A model generated the notes under the pieces. That model did no database searches and was not told the DNA's origin. It saw only the letters and a list, made by a program, of their open reading frames with translations. Made by a program: the position numbers and the translations under genes. From Fidelibacterota bacterium (lineage in GTDB: Bacteria > Fidelibacterota > UBA2242 > JAFGTP01), in the NCBI GenBank assembly GCA_021734005.1, contig JAIPJV010000038.1, positions 1 through 11,517 on the forward strand: a DNA stretch of 11,517 bases. Reading direction: 5' to 3'. Positions 1 to 6,627 of this stretch are shown one piece after another (the first letter of the stretch is position 1; each line of letters opens with the position of its first letter).

Positions 1-22
1 TTTTCGGTGATAATCCTGTCAT
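1..22 (-). CDS. 5' end of a divergent gene, product unknown (partial)
   Basis: On the minus strand an ATG at 22-20 follows a strong AAAGGAG ribosome site at about 29-36, with six bases between them. Only seven codons (MTGLSPK) lie inside the window before its edge, and they contain no stop. The product cannot be identified. The gene is divergent from the zinc-ribbon operon, so the roughly 340 bases between them probably hold promoters for both directions. The call rests on the start codon and its ribosome site alone. Confidence 0.5.
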
Positions 23-43
23 TTCTGTCTCCTTTTTAAAGCA

Positions 44-64
44 ACTCGTAAGTTACTCGTAAGT
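44..64. repeat. Tandem repeat of ACTCGTAAGT, two copies
   Basis: ACTCGTAAGT occurs at 44-53 and again at 55-64, separated by one T, giving a period of 11 bases, about one helical turn. It lies between the ribosome site of the leftward gene and that gene's likely promoter, so it would fall in the 5' leader or core promoter. Two same-face sites could bind a regulator, but two copies may also be a chance duplication. Confidence 0.5.
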
Positions 65-66
65 AT

Positions 67-96
67 AAGATACAAAATTTTGAGGATAAATATCAA
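67..96 (-). promoter_or_regulatory. Possible promoter of the leftward gene
   Basis: Read on the minus strand, TTGATA (96-91) and TATCTT (72-67) are separated by 18 bases and sit about 45-75 bases before the start codon at 22. Both boxes are imperfect. A TATACT hexamer at 67-62 is an alternative -10 box, but its spacing to the same -35 box would be 23 bases. In AT-rich DNA such matches arise by chance, so confidence is low. Confidence 0.3.
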
Positions 97-105
97 TTGT
101 TTTTT

Positions 106-139
106 TGACAATTATTGCAAAAAAATGCAGCGCTTGTCA
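106..139. promoter_or_regulatory. Dyad-symmetric element, possible operator or hairpin
   Basis: TGACAA at 106-111 is the exact inverse of TTGTCA at 134-139. Inside it TGCA at 116-119 pairs with TGCA at 126-129. Both pairs share the same centre (between 122 and 123), with six A residues in the loop. A dimeric regulator could bind it, or the transcript could fold. It is not followed by a T run on either strand in the way a terminator would be. It lies between the promoters of the two divergent transcription units. Confidence 0.35.
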
Positions 140-225
140 GCCATTATCCCAAAAAGTCTTGTAGATTTTTTTTAGCAAATAATTTTTTCTAATCAAAACG
201 ATTGGCGGATTTTTTTGCGCATTAC

Positions 226-254
226 TTGACGGGGATTCATCTTTTCCCTATACT
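226..254 (+). promoter_or_regulatory. Sigma70-type promoter P1 of the zinc-ribbon operon
   Basis: TTGACG at 226-231 and TATACT at 249-254 are separated by exactly 17 bases, each one mismatch from consensus. Transcription would start near 261, about 100 bases before the first start codon. The -35 box lies in an 11-base string, TACTTGACGGG, that recurs at the second promoter 78 bases downstream. Confidence 0.6.
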
Positions 255-303
255 TTAGAGGATAAGAAAAAATTGACATTATGAATTTTTTTCCAGAAAA
301 TAC

Positions 304-332
304 TTGACGGGTATATACCATACGCTTATATT
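304..332 (+). promoter_or_regulatory. Sigma70-type promoter P2 of the zinc-ribbon operon
   Basis: TTGACG at 304-309 and TATATT at 327-332 are separated by 17 bases. Transcription would start near 339, giving a leader of about 24 bases that just includes the ribosome site (AGAGG near 353-357) before the ATG at 363. The -35 region repeats the TACTTGACGGG string of P1. The spacing and position make this the most convincing promoter in the window. Confidence 0.65.
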
Positions 333-362
333 AACGACCGCAAAAAAAAGAAAGAGGTAAGA

Positions 363-833
363 ATGGAAGATTTAATATGCCCAGCTTGTGGAGAAGAACT
401 TGACATTGAGGAAGATATCACAAAATCTCTGGTCTGCCCCTATTGCAAAACAAAATGGCAGCAGCCTCAGTATCAGGATTTTCTCGAAATGTTACTATAT
501 GAAGATATTATCGATGATATCGATTTTTCCGCTATTGAAACTTATGGGGGCAAGATCGATGAAGAACTTCTTAATATGGATGAAGAAGATAGTATGCCGG
601 GATCAAGTGCAACCAAGCATGATACTTTTCGGGATTCCTTTGACGAATTTGAAAATGATGCCGAACTTCATCAACAGCGTGTAGATGGAACAGTTTCCGA
701 TGACGATTGGGACATTTTTAGTGATGATGTAGCCCTGGAAGAAGACTGGGACGACAGTCCGGATGAAGATGAAGCTGATCGTAAAAGACGGAAACGGGCT
801 CAAGATGACGATGAGGACGAAGATGAAGATTAA
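363..833 (+). CDS. Zinc-ribbon protein with long acidic tail
   Basis: This 156-residue soluble protein begins with a zinc-ribbon-like knuckle pair: CPAC at residues 6-9 and CPYC at 25-28, four cysteines able to bind one zinc. The rest (about 45-156) is dominated by Asp and Glu, looks largely disordered, and ends in a basic patch (RKRRKR, 140-145) followed by a run made almost only of D and E. No catalytic domain is seen. Zinc ribbons of this kind often bind nucleic acid or proteins, and acidic tails can mimic nucleic acid or mediate contacts, but no function can be assigned here. AGAGG stands six bases before the ATG. It is first in a three-gene operon, 30 bases before the DUF3467 gene, and P2 lies directly upstream. 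Confidence 0.8.
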   Translation: MEDLICPACGEELDIEEDITKSLVCPYCKTKWQQPQYQDFLEMLLYEDIIDDIDFSAIETYGGKIDEELLNMDEEDSMPGSSATKHDTFRDSFDEFENDAELHQQRVDGTVSDDDWDIFSDDVALEEDWDDSPDEDEADRKRRKRAQDDDEDEDED

Positions 834-863
834 GACAATGCCAATTAATTAAGGGACCCACCA

Positions 864-1184
864 ATGTCCAAAAATAAACCAAAGAAAAATAAACAACTTC
901 AAGTAGAGCTTTCCGAAGATAAGGCTGATGGTAATTATAGCAATTTTACTGTTATTTCCCACTCCAATGCAGAATTTGTAATCGATTTTGCCCGCATTGT
1001 GCCGGGAGTGAAGAAGGCCAATGTAAAGAGCAGAATCATTATGACTCCTACTCATGCTAAGACTCTTCTTTATACTCTCAAGGAAAATATTTCCCGCTAT
1101 GAAGCCCAACACGGAGAAATCAAATTGCCAGAAAATAAGCTTCCTTTTGAAGGCAATCCTCCTAAGCCACAGGGCACAGCATAA
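864..1184 (+). CDS. DUF3467 family protein
   Basis: This 106-residue soluble protein has a lysine-rich start and a core of about 70 residues (22-92) that fits DUF3467: a beta strand, then SNAEFVIDFARIVPG at about 33-47, then RIIMTPTHAKTLLYTL at about 56-71, then a helix with NISRYE. Its length is usual for the family, a widespread small bacterial family with no established biochemical role. AAGGGA at 851-856 supports the ATG at 864. It is the second gene of the operon, 30 bases after the zinc-ribbon gene and 38 bases before the methyltransferase gene. I am sure of the family but can assign no function. Confidence 0.85.
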   Translation: MSKNKPKKNKQLQVELSEDKADGNYSNFTVISHSNAEFVIDFARIVPGVKKANVKSRIIMTPTHAKTLLYTLKENISRYEAQHGEIKLPENKLPFEGNPPKPQGTA

Positions 1185-1222
1185 ATCAATCTGGCGTTTA
1201 GCCTGGATAAATGAGGGACATT

Positions 1223-2086
1223 ATGGATATATTAGAGAAAATTAATACGTCAGGACTGCTTTTTGATGGCGCTATGGGGACTATGCTCATAGACAAAGGT
1301 TTGGATAGTGACAAGGTTTCTGAATATTGCAACATTGAAAAACAGGATATTCTAAAGGAAGTTCACAAGGCTTATGTTGATGCTGGTGCCGAGATCCTGA
1401 CTACCAATACTTTTGGTGGTTCTCCTTTAAAACTGGAGAAAGCTGATCTGCGGGAGCATGCGGAAGATATTAATTACAATGCAGCCCAAATCGCCCGTGA
1501 AATTGGAGATGATCTATTTGTTGCTGGAGATCTTGGGCCGACTGGTTACATGCTCAAGCCTTTGGGCCCCAAAGAACCTGAGGAGATTTCAGATAATTAT
1601 GCAGAACAGGCTGAATATTTGGCTAATGGCGGCGTTGATATCATTTTGATTGAGACTATGTTTGATCTCAAAGAAATGCTGGCTGCTATTAAAGGTGTCA
1701 AAAGTGCGTGTAATCTGCCTATTTTCGCTACTATGACGTTTGAGCGCAAGCCTCAGGATTTTGTAACTGTTATGGGTAATCGGGTTGAAGATTCGCTAAA
1801 ACAATTATTAGAGGCTGGAGCTGACGTAGTTGGTGCTAATTGTTCCATTGGAAGCGAAGATATGGTAGATCTGGCTCGTGAAATTCGAGAAGTGATCGAT
1901 ACCCCTGTAATGGTGCAACCCAATGCCGGTATTCCAGAACATAAGGGCGACCAAATAGTTTATCCAGAAGAAGCCGATTTTTACTCAGATAATATTGCCA
2001 AAATTAAAAAATTGGGCGTTGATATTGTGGGTGGTTGCTGTGGTACAAGTCCTCAATATATTAAGTTGATCAAAGACAAAATCTGA
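1223..2086 (+). CDS. Stand-alone homocysteine S-methyltransferase domain protein
   Basis: This 287-residue protein is a complete homocysteine-binding methyltransferase barrel. It has FDGAMGTML at 14-22, TNTFGG at 61-66, GDLGPTG at 102-108, ETMFD at 144-148, and the three zinc ligands Cys207 (GANC) and Cys272/Cys273 (GGCCG) that hold the homocysteine thiolate. The family moves a methyl group to homocysteine to make methionine. The folate, cobalamin-binding and reactivation modules of full MetH are absent, so the methyl donor must come from a separate corrinoid protein or from a small donor such as S-methylmethionine. An ATG at 1211 is in frame, but the ATG at 1223 is preferred: GAGGGA at 1213-1218 lies just before it, and the family motif starts shortly after. 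It is the last gene of the plus-strand operon and converges on the signalling operon. Confidence 0.88.
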   Translation: MDILEKINTSGLLFDGAMGTMLIDKGLDSDKVSEYCNIEKQDILKEVHKAYVDAGAEILTTNTFGGSPLKLEKADLREHAEDINYNAAQIAREIGDDLFVAGDLGPTGYMLKPLGPKEPEEISDNYAEQAEYLANGGVDIILIETMFDLKEMLAAIKGVKSACNLPIFATMTFERKPQDFVTVMGNRVEDSLKQLLEAGADVVGANCSIGSEDMVDLAREIREVIDTPVMVQPNAGIPEHKGDQIVYPEEADFYSDNIAKIKKLGVDIVGGCCGTSPQYIKLIKDKI

Positions 2087-2141
2087 ATTTTATTTCTTAT
2101 TATATATTCTGATTAATACTTTTAACAGTGATGCTTCCCTT
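2087..2141. other. Gap between convergent genes
   Basis: The plus-strand methyltransferase gene and the minus-strand signalling operon end toward each other across 55 AT-rich bases. I looked for a hairpin with a T run on either strand and found none that is convincing, so how the two operons end is unclear from the sequence. Confidence 0.6.
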
Positions 2142-3665
2142 TTATTCATCAAGTGACAGTTTCGAGAGTACCTGGGATAATTTTTTGATCTGATAGGGTT
2201 TGGCAAAAGCTGATTTAAATCCATACTTTTCATAATTATTCATAATGGGATCATTGGAATAACCGCTGGTCACTATGGCATTTACATTTTTATCTATTTC
2301 CAGAAGTTTTGCTATCGTATCTTTGGCTCCCAGACCACCCCGGACAGTCAAATCCAGAATAACGATATCATATGAGCGTTTATTTTGGCGGGCGTGCTGA
2401 TATTTATTTACAACTTCTTTTCCATTACTGGCAAAATCTGTTGAATAGCCTAGATAATCAATGATTTCCCGGGCCATGTTTCGCACCATTTCATCATCAT
2501 CCATTACCAGAACCCGGCCTTTACCAAAAACTGTTTCCTGTTCCGATTTTATTGGGGAAATTTTTTGTTGTTTGGAAGCCGGCAAATAAACATAAAAGGT
2601 AGTGCCTTCTTCAACTTCCGACTCAACATTGATATAGCCATCATGTTTTTTAACAATCGAGTGGCAAACAGAAAGTCCCAGTCCGGTTCCCTTCTCAACA
2701 CCACGATTCTTGGTAGTGAAATAGGGATCAAATATATTTTTTATATGTTTCTGGGAAATGCCTTCACCCTGATCCTGAAAAGTTAATTTAATATACTTGC
2801 CTTCTTTCAGAGGTAAGCTATCCTCTTCCTTAATGACTACATTATTGGCGCTTATCCGCAATTTTCCACCCAGCGGCATAGCCTGATCAGCATTGACTAC
2901 CAGATTTTGCACTACCTGACTGATCTGGCCTTCATCAGCATCAACGAGCCACAAATCATTAGGAATATCGAATTCATAATCAACATTAGAGCCCGACAGG
3001 CTTAGTTCTGAAGTTTCTCGAATAACTTTGCCAATCGAAGTTACTTCTTTTTCTGATAATCCACCTTTGGCCAGAGACAACAGCCGCTGGGTGAGATCTT
3101 TAGCTCGCATCGAGGCTTTTTCAGTTTCCTGCAATTTCTCCAGGACTTCTTCGCTGGTAGTGTACATTTTTGAAAGCTGAATATTACCCATAATTATGGT
3201 GAGTAAATTATTAAAGTCATGAGCAATTCCACCCGCCAGAACACCGATTGATTCCAGCTTATCAATTTTGTAGAGTTCTTCTTCCATCTTATTTTTGTAA
3301 ATAGCGATCTCTATCTGAGTTTGGACTTCCCGCTCTTTGAAAGGTTTCAGCAAATATCCATAGGGTTCAGTAGTTTTAGCCCTTTGCATCATACCTTCAT
3401 CAGCATAAGCAGTCAGATAAACAACTGGAAGATTATGCTCTTTATGGATGATTTTGGCAGTTTCAATGCCGTCCAGATCACCTTTTAACTTGATATCCAT
3501 GAGAATAAGATCGACTTCGTCATTTTTTACTTTTTGGAGTGCCTGCTCCCCACTTGACACAATCCCCGAAATATTATAGCCAAGACTGGTTAATTTGTCC
3601 TCAATTTCCATGGCAGTAACTGATTCATCTTCCACAATGAGAATTTTGGCTTTGTCAACAACCAT
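2142..3665 (-). CDS. Hybrid REC-histidine kinase-REC protein
   Basis: This 507-residue soluble protein has three parts. The N-terminal receiver domain (5-125) has the acidic pair Glu12/Asp13, phospho-acceptor Asp57, Thr85 and Lys108. The kinase core (135-365) has His149 in GGIAHDFNNLL, the N box around Asn254/Asn258, DQGEGI at 298-303, FDPYFTTK at 312-319 and GTGLGLS at 326-332. The C-terminal receiver (383-505) has acidic residues at 389-391, acceptor Asp438, Thr466 and Lys489. All key residues are present, so it should both receive and pass on phosphate. It has no membrane segment, no sensor domain of its own and no DNA-binding output. It lies 36 bases after the membrane kinase gene, with AAAGGGG before the ATG. 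It probably takes phosphate from that kinase at its first receiver. The final output protein is not in the window. Confidence 0.9.
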   Translation of the reverse strand: MVVDKAKILIVEDESVTAMEIEDKLTSLGYNISGIVSSGEQALQKVKNDEVDLILMDIKLKGDLDGIETAKIIHKEHNLPVVYLTAYADEGMMQRAKTTEPYGYLLKPFKEREVQTQIEIAIYKNKMEEELYKIDKLESIGVLAGGIAHDFNNLLTIIMGNIQLSKMYTTSEEVLEKLQETEKASMRAKDLTQRLLSLAKGGLSEKEVTSIGKVIRETSELSLSGSNVDYEFDIPNDLWLVDADEGQISQVVQNLVVNADQAMPLGGKLRISANNVVIKEEDSLPLKEGKYIKLTFQDQGEGISQKHIKNIFDPYFTTKNRGVEKGTGLGLSVCHSIVKKHDGYINVESEVEEGTTFYVYLPASKQQKISPIKSEQETVFGKGRVLVMDDDEMVRNMAREIIDYLGYSTDFASNGKEVVNKYQHARQNKRSYDIVILDLTVRGGLGAKDTIAKLLEIDKNVNAIVTSGYSNDPIMNNYEKYGFKSAFAKPYQIKKLSQVLSKLSLDE

Positions 3666-3701
3666 AAAACCCCTTTCATTTTTATTACCCCTTGCAGAAG
3701 T

Positions 3702-5441
3702 TTACTCTGCAGGAAAATTTATTACAAACTTTGCCCCATTCTTATTATCAAAACTAAATGTTCCTTCCAGCTGGCCAATTAATCTTCTGACCAACCGCAT
3801 TCCTAATGTAGAATTGCTTTCAGGAGAAAAATCAGACGGAAGTCCTACACCATTATCACTCACTATCAGTTTTAAATTTCCATTCTCTTGTTCACGGAGA
3901 ATCACTTCTATTTGTCCTTCCTCCTGATCGGGAAATGCATATTTCAATGAATTTGTGACCAATTCATTAATGATCAGGCCACAGGGTATTGCTGTTCCGA
4001 CTTCCAGAGCAATATCTTCATCCACTGTAATATCAAGTTCTATCTTGCTGCCTAAAAGACTGTAGGAACGAAATAGATAATTTGTTAATTCCTCTATATA
4101 TTTGCCGAATTTAATTTCCGCTAAATTTTCATAGCGATAGAGCTGGTTATGGATCGAGGCCATTGTGCGGATTCGATCGCAACTTTCTGAAAAAGCAGCC
4201 AGAGCTTCAGGGTTGTCAATCTTTTTGGATTGCAAATTCAAGAGGCTGGAGATCACCTGAAGATTATTTTTAACTCTGTGATGAATTTCTTTTAACAAAA
4301 CATCCTTTTCCTGAAGTGATTTTTTTAGTTTTTTTTCTGCTTCTTTGCGTTCTTCGATTTCGGCTTTTAGTTGTCTATTACTTTGTCTCAACTCTAATGT
4401 TCTTGCTCTAACTCTTTTTTCCAGTTGTTCCTTGGATAGCAGGCCCAATTTTTTATCTTCCAGGAGACCTGATGGAATTAATTGAAGAATATTGGCCTCA
4501 ACAGGATGATCCAGATTTCTTTTTTCCAATTTTTCATAGCTGTCTTTCAAAATTCTATCGGCTGACTGCTGGGTTGTAACTTTGCTGACCAGATCGGCTA
4601 AGTGGGAAAGAAAGCGCGAATATTCATCCATTATAATAGAAAATCTTTCTTTCTCGTAAATTCTATCCAGATTGTTGATCAAACTGGAAGTCAAAATACG
4701 ACATTTATCTTTCTTTTTAAACCCTTCAAAAAGGACAGGATGTTCCTCTTCCCAGCTTTTTAAGGTGTTCTCGATGACTTTAGTGCCAAGGATAGGTGTA
4801 ACCGACGAAAGAAAGGAATTAATAACATAGCCAAAGGCATAGGTCAAGACAATATCATCCCTTAATGTAGATAATTTTTCTTTGGGTAAGGATGTGGTAT
4901 CGTCATTAGGTTTGTATCTTTCAGTCGATTCAATGGAACGATATTCTACACTTGCACTTAATGCCAAAACCAAAAAACCAAGTGACCATAAACTCATTTT
5001 AACAACAGTTAACCAGGCAGATGAATTATCATAAAAGATAAGATTTACCAGATCTACAGGTAAAGAGACAACCAGGATAACAATTCCCAAAAGATGATGC
5101 TGGGCTTCCGGTATTTGAATAGCCAGCTCGATGAGTGGATAATCATATACCTTTTGAATGCCTTTCCAGGTTTTAAAACTGCCCATCACAATTACCATTA
5201 AACTCATTATCCAGACAGCAAACAATACCCAGCCACTTATGATATTTTTATTGTAAAACCACAGATCCAGGTCGTCTATTAGGACGGTCACAAAAAATAC
5301 CAGGACGCCTGCAACCATGATCTGCCTTCCAATTGCACCTTTTTTAAATCGAGCAGTGATAAAGGAATAAAAGGCAAAAATGGTTGTTGCGATCAAAATT
5401 ATTATACTGAAAACAAAAATTAAATGATACGGTAAATCCAA
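3702..5441 (-). CDS. Membrane sensor histidine kinase, HisKA_2 class
   Basis: From the TTG at 5441 this is a 579-residue inner-membrane kinase. It has about five hydrophobic helices in the first 165 residues (roughly 7-29, 38-55, 70-87, 117-137, 144-163), a cytoplasmic region of about 200-310, a coiled coil at about 334-386, then the dimerisation helix LKEIHHRVKNNLQVISSLL with the likely phospho-acceptor His388 (or His387). The ATPase domain has NELVTNSLKYAF (Asn492, Asn497), SDNGVGLP (Asp529) and the short STLGMRLV lid typical of HisKA_2 kinases. The frame is open further up, to an in-frame TTG at 5504, but that start would overlap the upstream gene by 53 bases and has no ribosome site. GAGGT at 5453-5449, seven bases before TTG 5441, decides the start. 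The sensor input is unknown; the five-helix region is not a periplasmic ligand-binding type. Confidence 0.85.
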   Translation of the reverse strand: MDLPYHLIFVFSIIILIATTIFAFYSFITARFKKGAIGRQIMVAGVLVFFVTVLIDDLDLWFYNKNIISGWVLFAVWIMSLMVIVMGSFKTWKGIQKVYDYPLIELAIQIPEAQHHLLGIVILVVSLPVDLVNLIFYDNSSAWLTVVKMSLWSLGFLVLALSASVEYRSIESTERYKPNDDTTSLPKEKLSTLRDDIVLTYAFGYVINSFLSSVTPILGTKVIENTLKSWEEEHPVLFEGFKKKDKCRILTSSLINNLDRIYEKERFSIIMDEYSRFLSHLADLVSKVTTQQSADRILKDSYEKLEKRNLDHPVEANILQLIPSGLLEDKKLGLLSKEQLEKRVRARTLELRQSNRQLKAEIEERKEAEKKLKKSLQEKDVLLKEIHHRVKNNLQVISSLLNLQSKKIDNPEALAAFSESCDRIRTMASIHNQLYRYENLAEIKFGKYIEELTNYLFRSYSLLGSKIELDITVDEDIALEVGTAIPCGLIINELVTNSLKYAFPDQEEGQIEVILREQENGNLKLIVSDNGVGLPSDFSPESNSTLGMRLVRRLIGQLEGTFSFDNKNGAKFVINFPAE

Positions 5442-5448
5442 AAAGAAT

Positions 5449-5453
5449 ACCTC
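5449..5453 (-). promoter_or_regulatory. Ribosome site deciding the TTG start of the kinase
   Basis: GAGGT overlaps the TGA stop (5454-5452) of the upstream 7-TM/DUF835 gene and stands seven bases before a TTG at 5441. The next in-frame ATG codon would delete the first membrane helix and part of the second. The stop and ribosome site overlap, so translation of the kinase is probably coupled to that of the receptor-like gene before it. Confidence 0.65.
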
Positions 5454-6612
5454 AAATAATTTGAAATTCAGCCAGCAAGTCACTATCAAAAATGCTAGCA
5501 TCAACAGTTATCAAAAGATTGGATCCGGTTTTAGAACACAGATCCTCGATTTTTATAAGGAGATCCTCCCCCTTTTTCGGACCATTGACAATCTGGATTT
5601 CATGATAACAGTCCAGTAATATACAAGCTTTTCCTGTTTTGTTGATAAATTCTGATACCATAGAAAAAATTCCATTAGTATCAGCAGGCGAAGCAGCATT
5701 TGGACTGTCGTCCCTATAAGTTAATTGTAGAATAGGGGTTTTAGAAATATTATATTTATTTCGAATTCTTCCGGACGAATATTTTGTCATACACAGTCCA
5801 TGGGAACCATGGACGACCTGATCATAAAAAATTTCATATAATTTTTCCTCATCCTCTATGACATAGTAAGCCTGCCCTTGTTCAAGTTCATATTTTTGTG
5901 GAGTTTTTATATGATTTTCCATAGAAGGTTCAATCTCAAACAACTGATACTGATGCATAGAATAGAACACAGAAATTGCCCAGATTATGCTGAAAAAAGT
6001 TCCCAACTCTGGTATCAAAATACTGGATTCCGGCAAAATGATATTTGTAATGGTACTCAACAATATATAAATACCACTTCCAACTAATATTGGTTTAGCC
6101 TGTTTTTTCTTAATTCCGGCTTCTTTGTGGATCACTTCAATCAGTAAATAAAAAATTAATAAATATAAAATTGTATAATATCCAGCATATATCCAGACAT
6201 ATTTTCCCGGTACAGCGGTATAGCCAAAATATTTTTTGACAGGTTCTTTAATATAAATAAAGTTTGTAGTAAGAAATAAATAAAAAATAATAGCCGGTGG
6301 TAAATAAATTCCCAGATAATTAATAATTTTGTTACTGTTTTTATGTTTTTGTGTAAAAACCATTACAAAATGAAAGCATAAACTCGGCATAAAGCACCAG
6401 CCGATTCCTCCAATTTTCATCCAAATACTGGCTACTGCTTTTGTGTCTGCCATTCTATGACCAAATTCTGAAAATGACCAGATAGCCAGTGAAATTGCAA
6501 AAAGAGAAAATATCATTGCTGAACGTTTACGATAATTTTTCCCAAAGACATAACCGGCTAGAAATAAATGAATCAGTCCGGGAATTAATGATGTGATTGA
6601 CCAAATATTCAT
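5452..6612 (-). CDS. 7-TM receptor-like protein with C-terminal DUF835 domain
   Basis: This 386-residue protein has about seven hydrophobic helices in residues 1-222. Features resembling the HisKA_7TM sensor domain include WSFSEFGHRMADT (45-57) and a WCFMPSLCFHFVMVF segment (72-86). A DUF835-type domain follows at about 240-380, with HGLCMTKYSSGRIRNKYNI (271-289), a TPILQLTYR strand (292-300), and ILLDCYHEIQIVNG (331-344). No histidine kinase, receiver or DNA-binding domain follows, so the signal must pass to a partner; the membrane kinase encoded directly downstream is the obvious one. It starts 15 bases after the oxoamine synthase gene with an AGGAG site. The domain order matches the larger 7-TM protein at 8364-9962, so the two are paralogues. 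DUF835 has no established activity. Receptor function is inferred from the 7-TM domain and context. Confidence 0.8.
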   Translation of the reverse strand: MNIWSITSLIPGLIHLFLAGYVFGKNYRKRSAMIFSLFAISLAIWSFSEFGHRMADTKAVASIWMKIGGIGWCFMPSLCFHFVMVFTQKHKNSNKIINYLGIYLPPAIIFYLFLTTNFIYIKEPVKKYFGYTAVPGKYVWIYAGYYTILYLLIFYLLIEVIHKEAGIKKKQAKPILVGSGIYILLSTITNIILPESSILIPELGTFFSIIWAISVFYSMHQYQLFEIEPSMENHIKTPQKYELEQGQAYYVIEDEEKLYEIFYDQVVHGSHGLCMTKYSSGRIRNKYNISKTPILQLTYRDDSPNAASPADTNGIFSMVSEFINKTGKACILLDCYHEIQIVNGPKKGEDLLIKIEDLCSKTGSNLLITVDASIFDSDLLAEFQII

Positions 6613-6627
6613 TAACCTTGCTCCTTT

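Larger units (their letters stand above)
23..362. other. Divergent intergenic region
   Basis: This AT-rich stretch with many A and T runs carries no convincing gene. It separates a leftward gene starting at 22 from the rightward operon starting at 363. It holds a tandem 11-base repeat (44-64), a possible leftward promoter (67-96), a dyad-symmetric element (106-139) and two rightward sigma70-type promoters (226-254 and 304-332). The part between 140 and 225 shows only T-rich tracts and no structure I can name. Confidence 0.7.

Noticed and set aside
106..139. Dyad element read as a transcription terminator
   Set aside because: The stem is short and broken and is not followed by a T run on either strand; no gene ends nearby.
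273..301. Perfect TTGACA at 273-278 as a third plus-strand promoter
   Set aside because: No acceptable -10 box occurs 16-18 bases downstream; the bases there (296-303) do not resemble TATAAT.
1211..1222. Start of the methyltransferase at ATG 1211
   Set aside because: The GAGGGA ribosome site (1213-1218) lies downstream of this ATG and fits the ATG at 1223.
3595..3927. Plus-strand open frame of 110 codons opposite the kinase and hybrid kinase genes
   Set aside because: It spans the junction of two well-supported minus-strand genes, has no ribosome site that stands out, and its translation shows no domain. It is a shadow of the coding strand.
5442..5504. Longer start for the membrane kinase at TTG 5504 or ATG 5501
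   Set aside because: It would overlap the preceding gene by about 50 bases and has no ribosome site, whereas GAGGT stands seven bases before TTG 5441.
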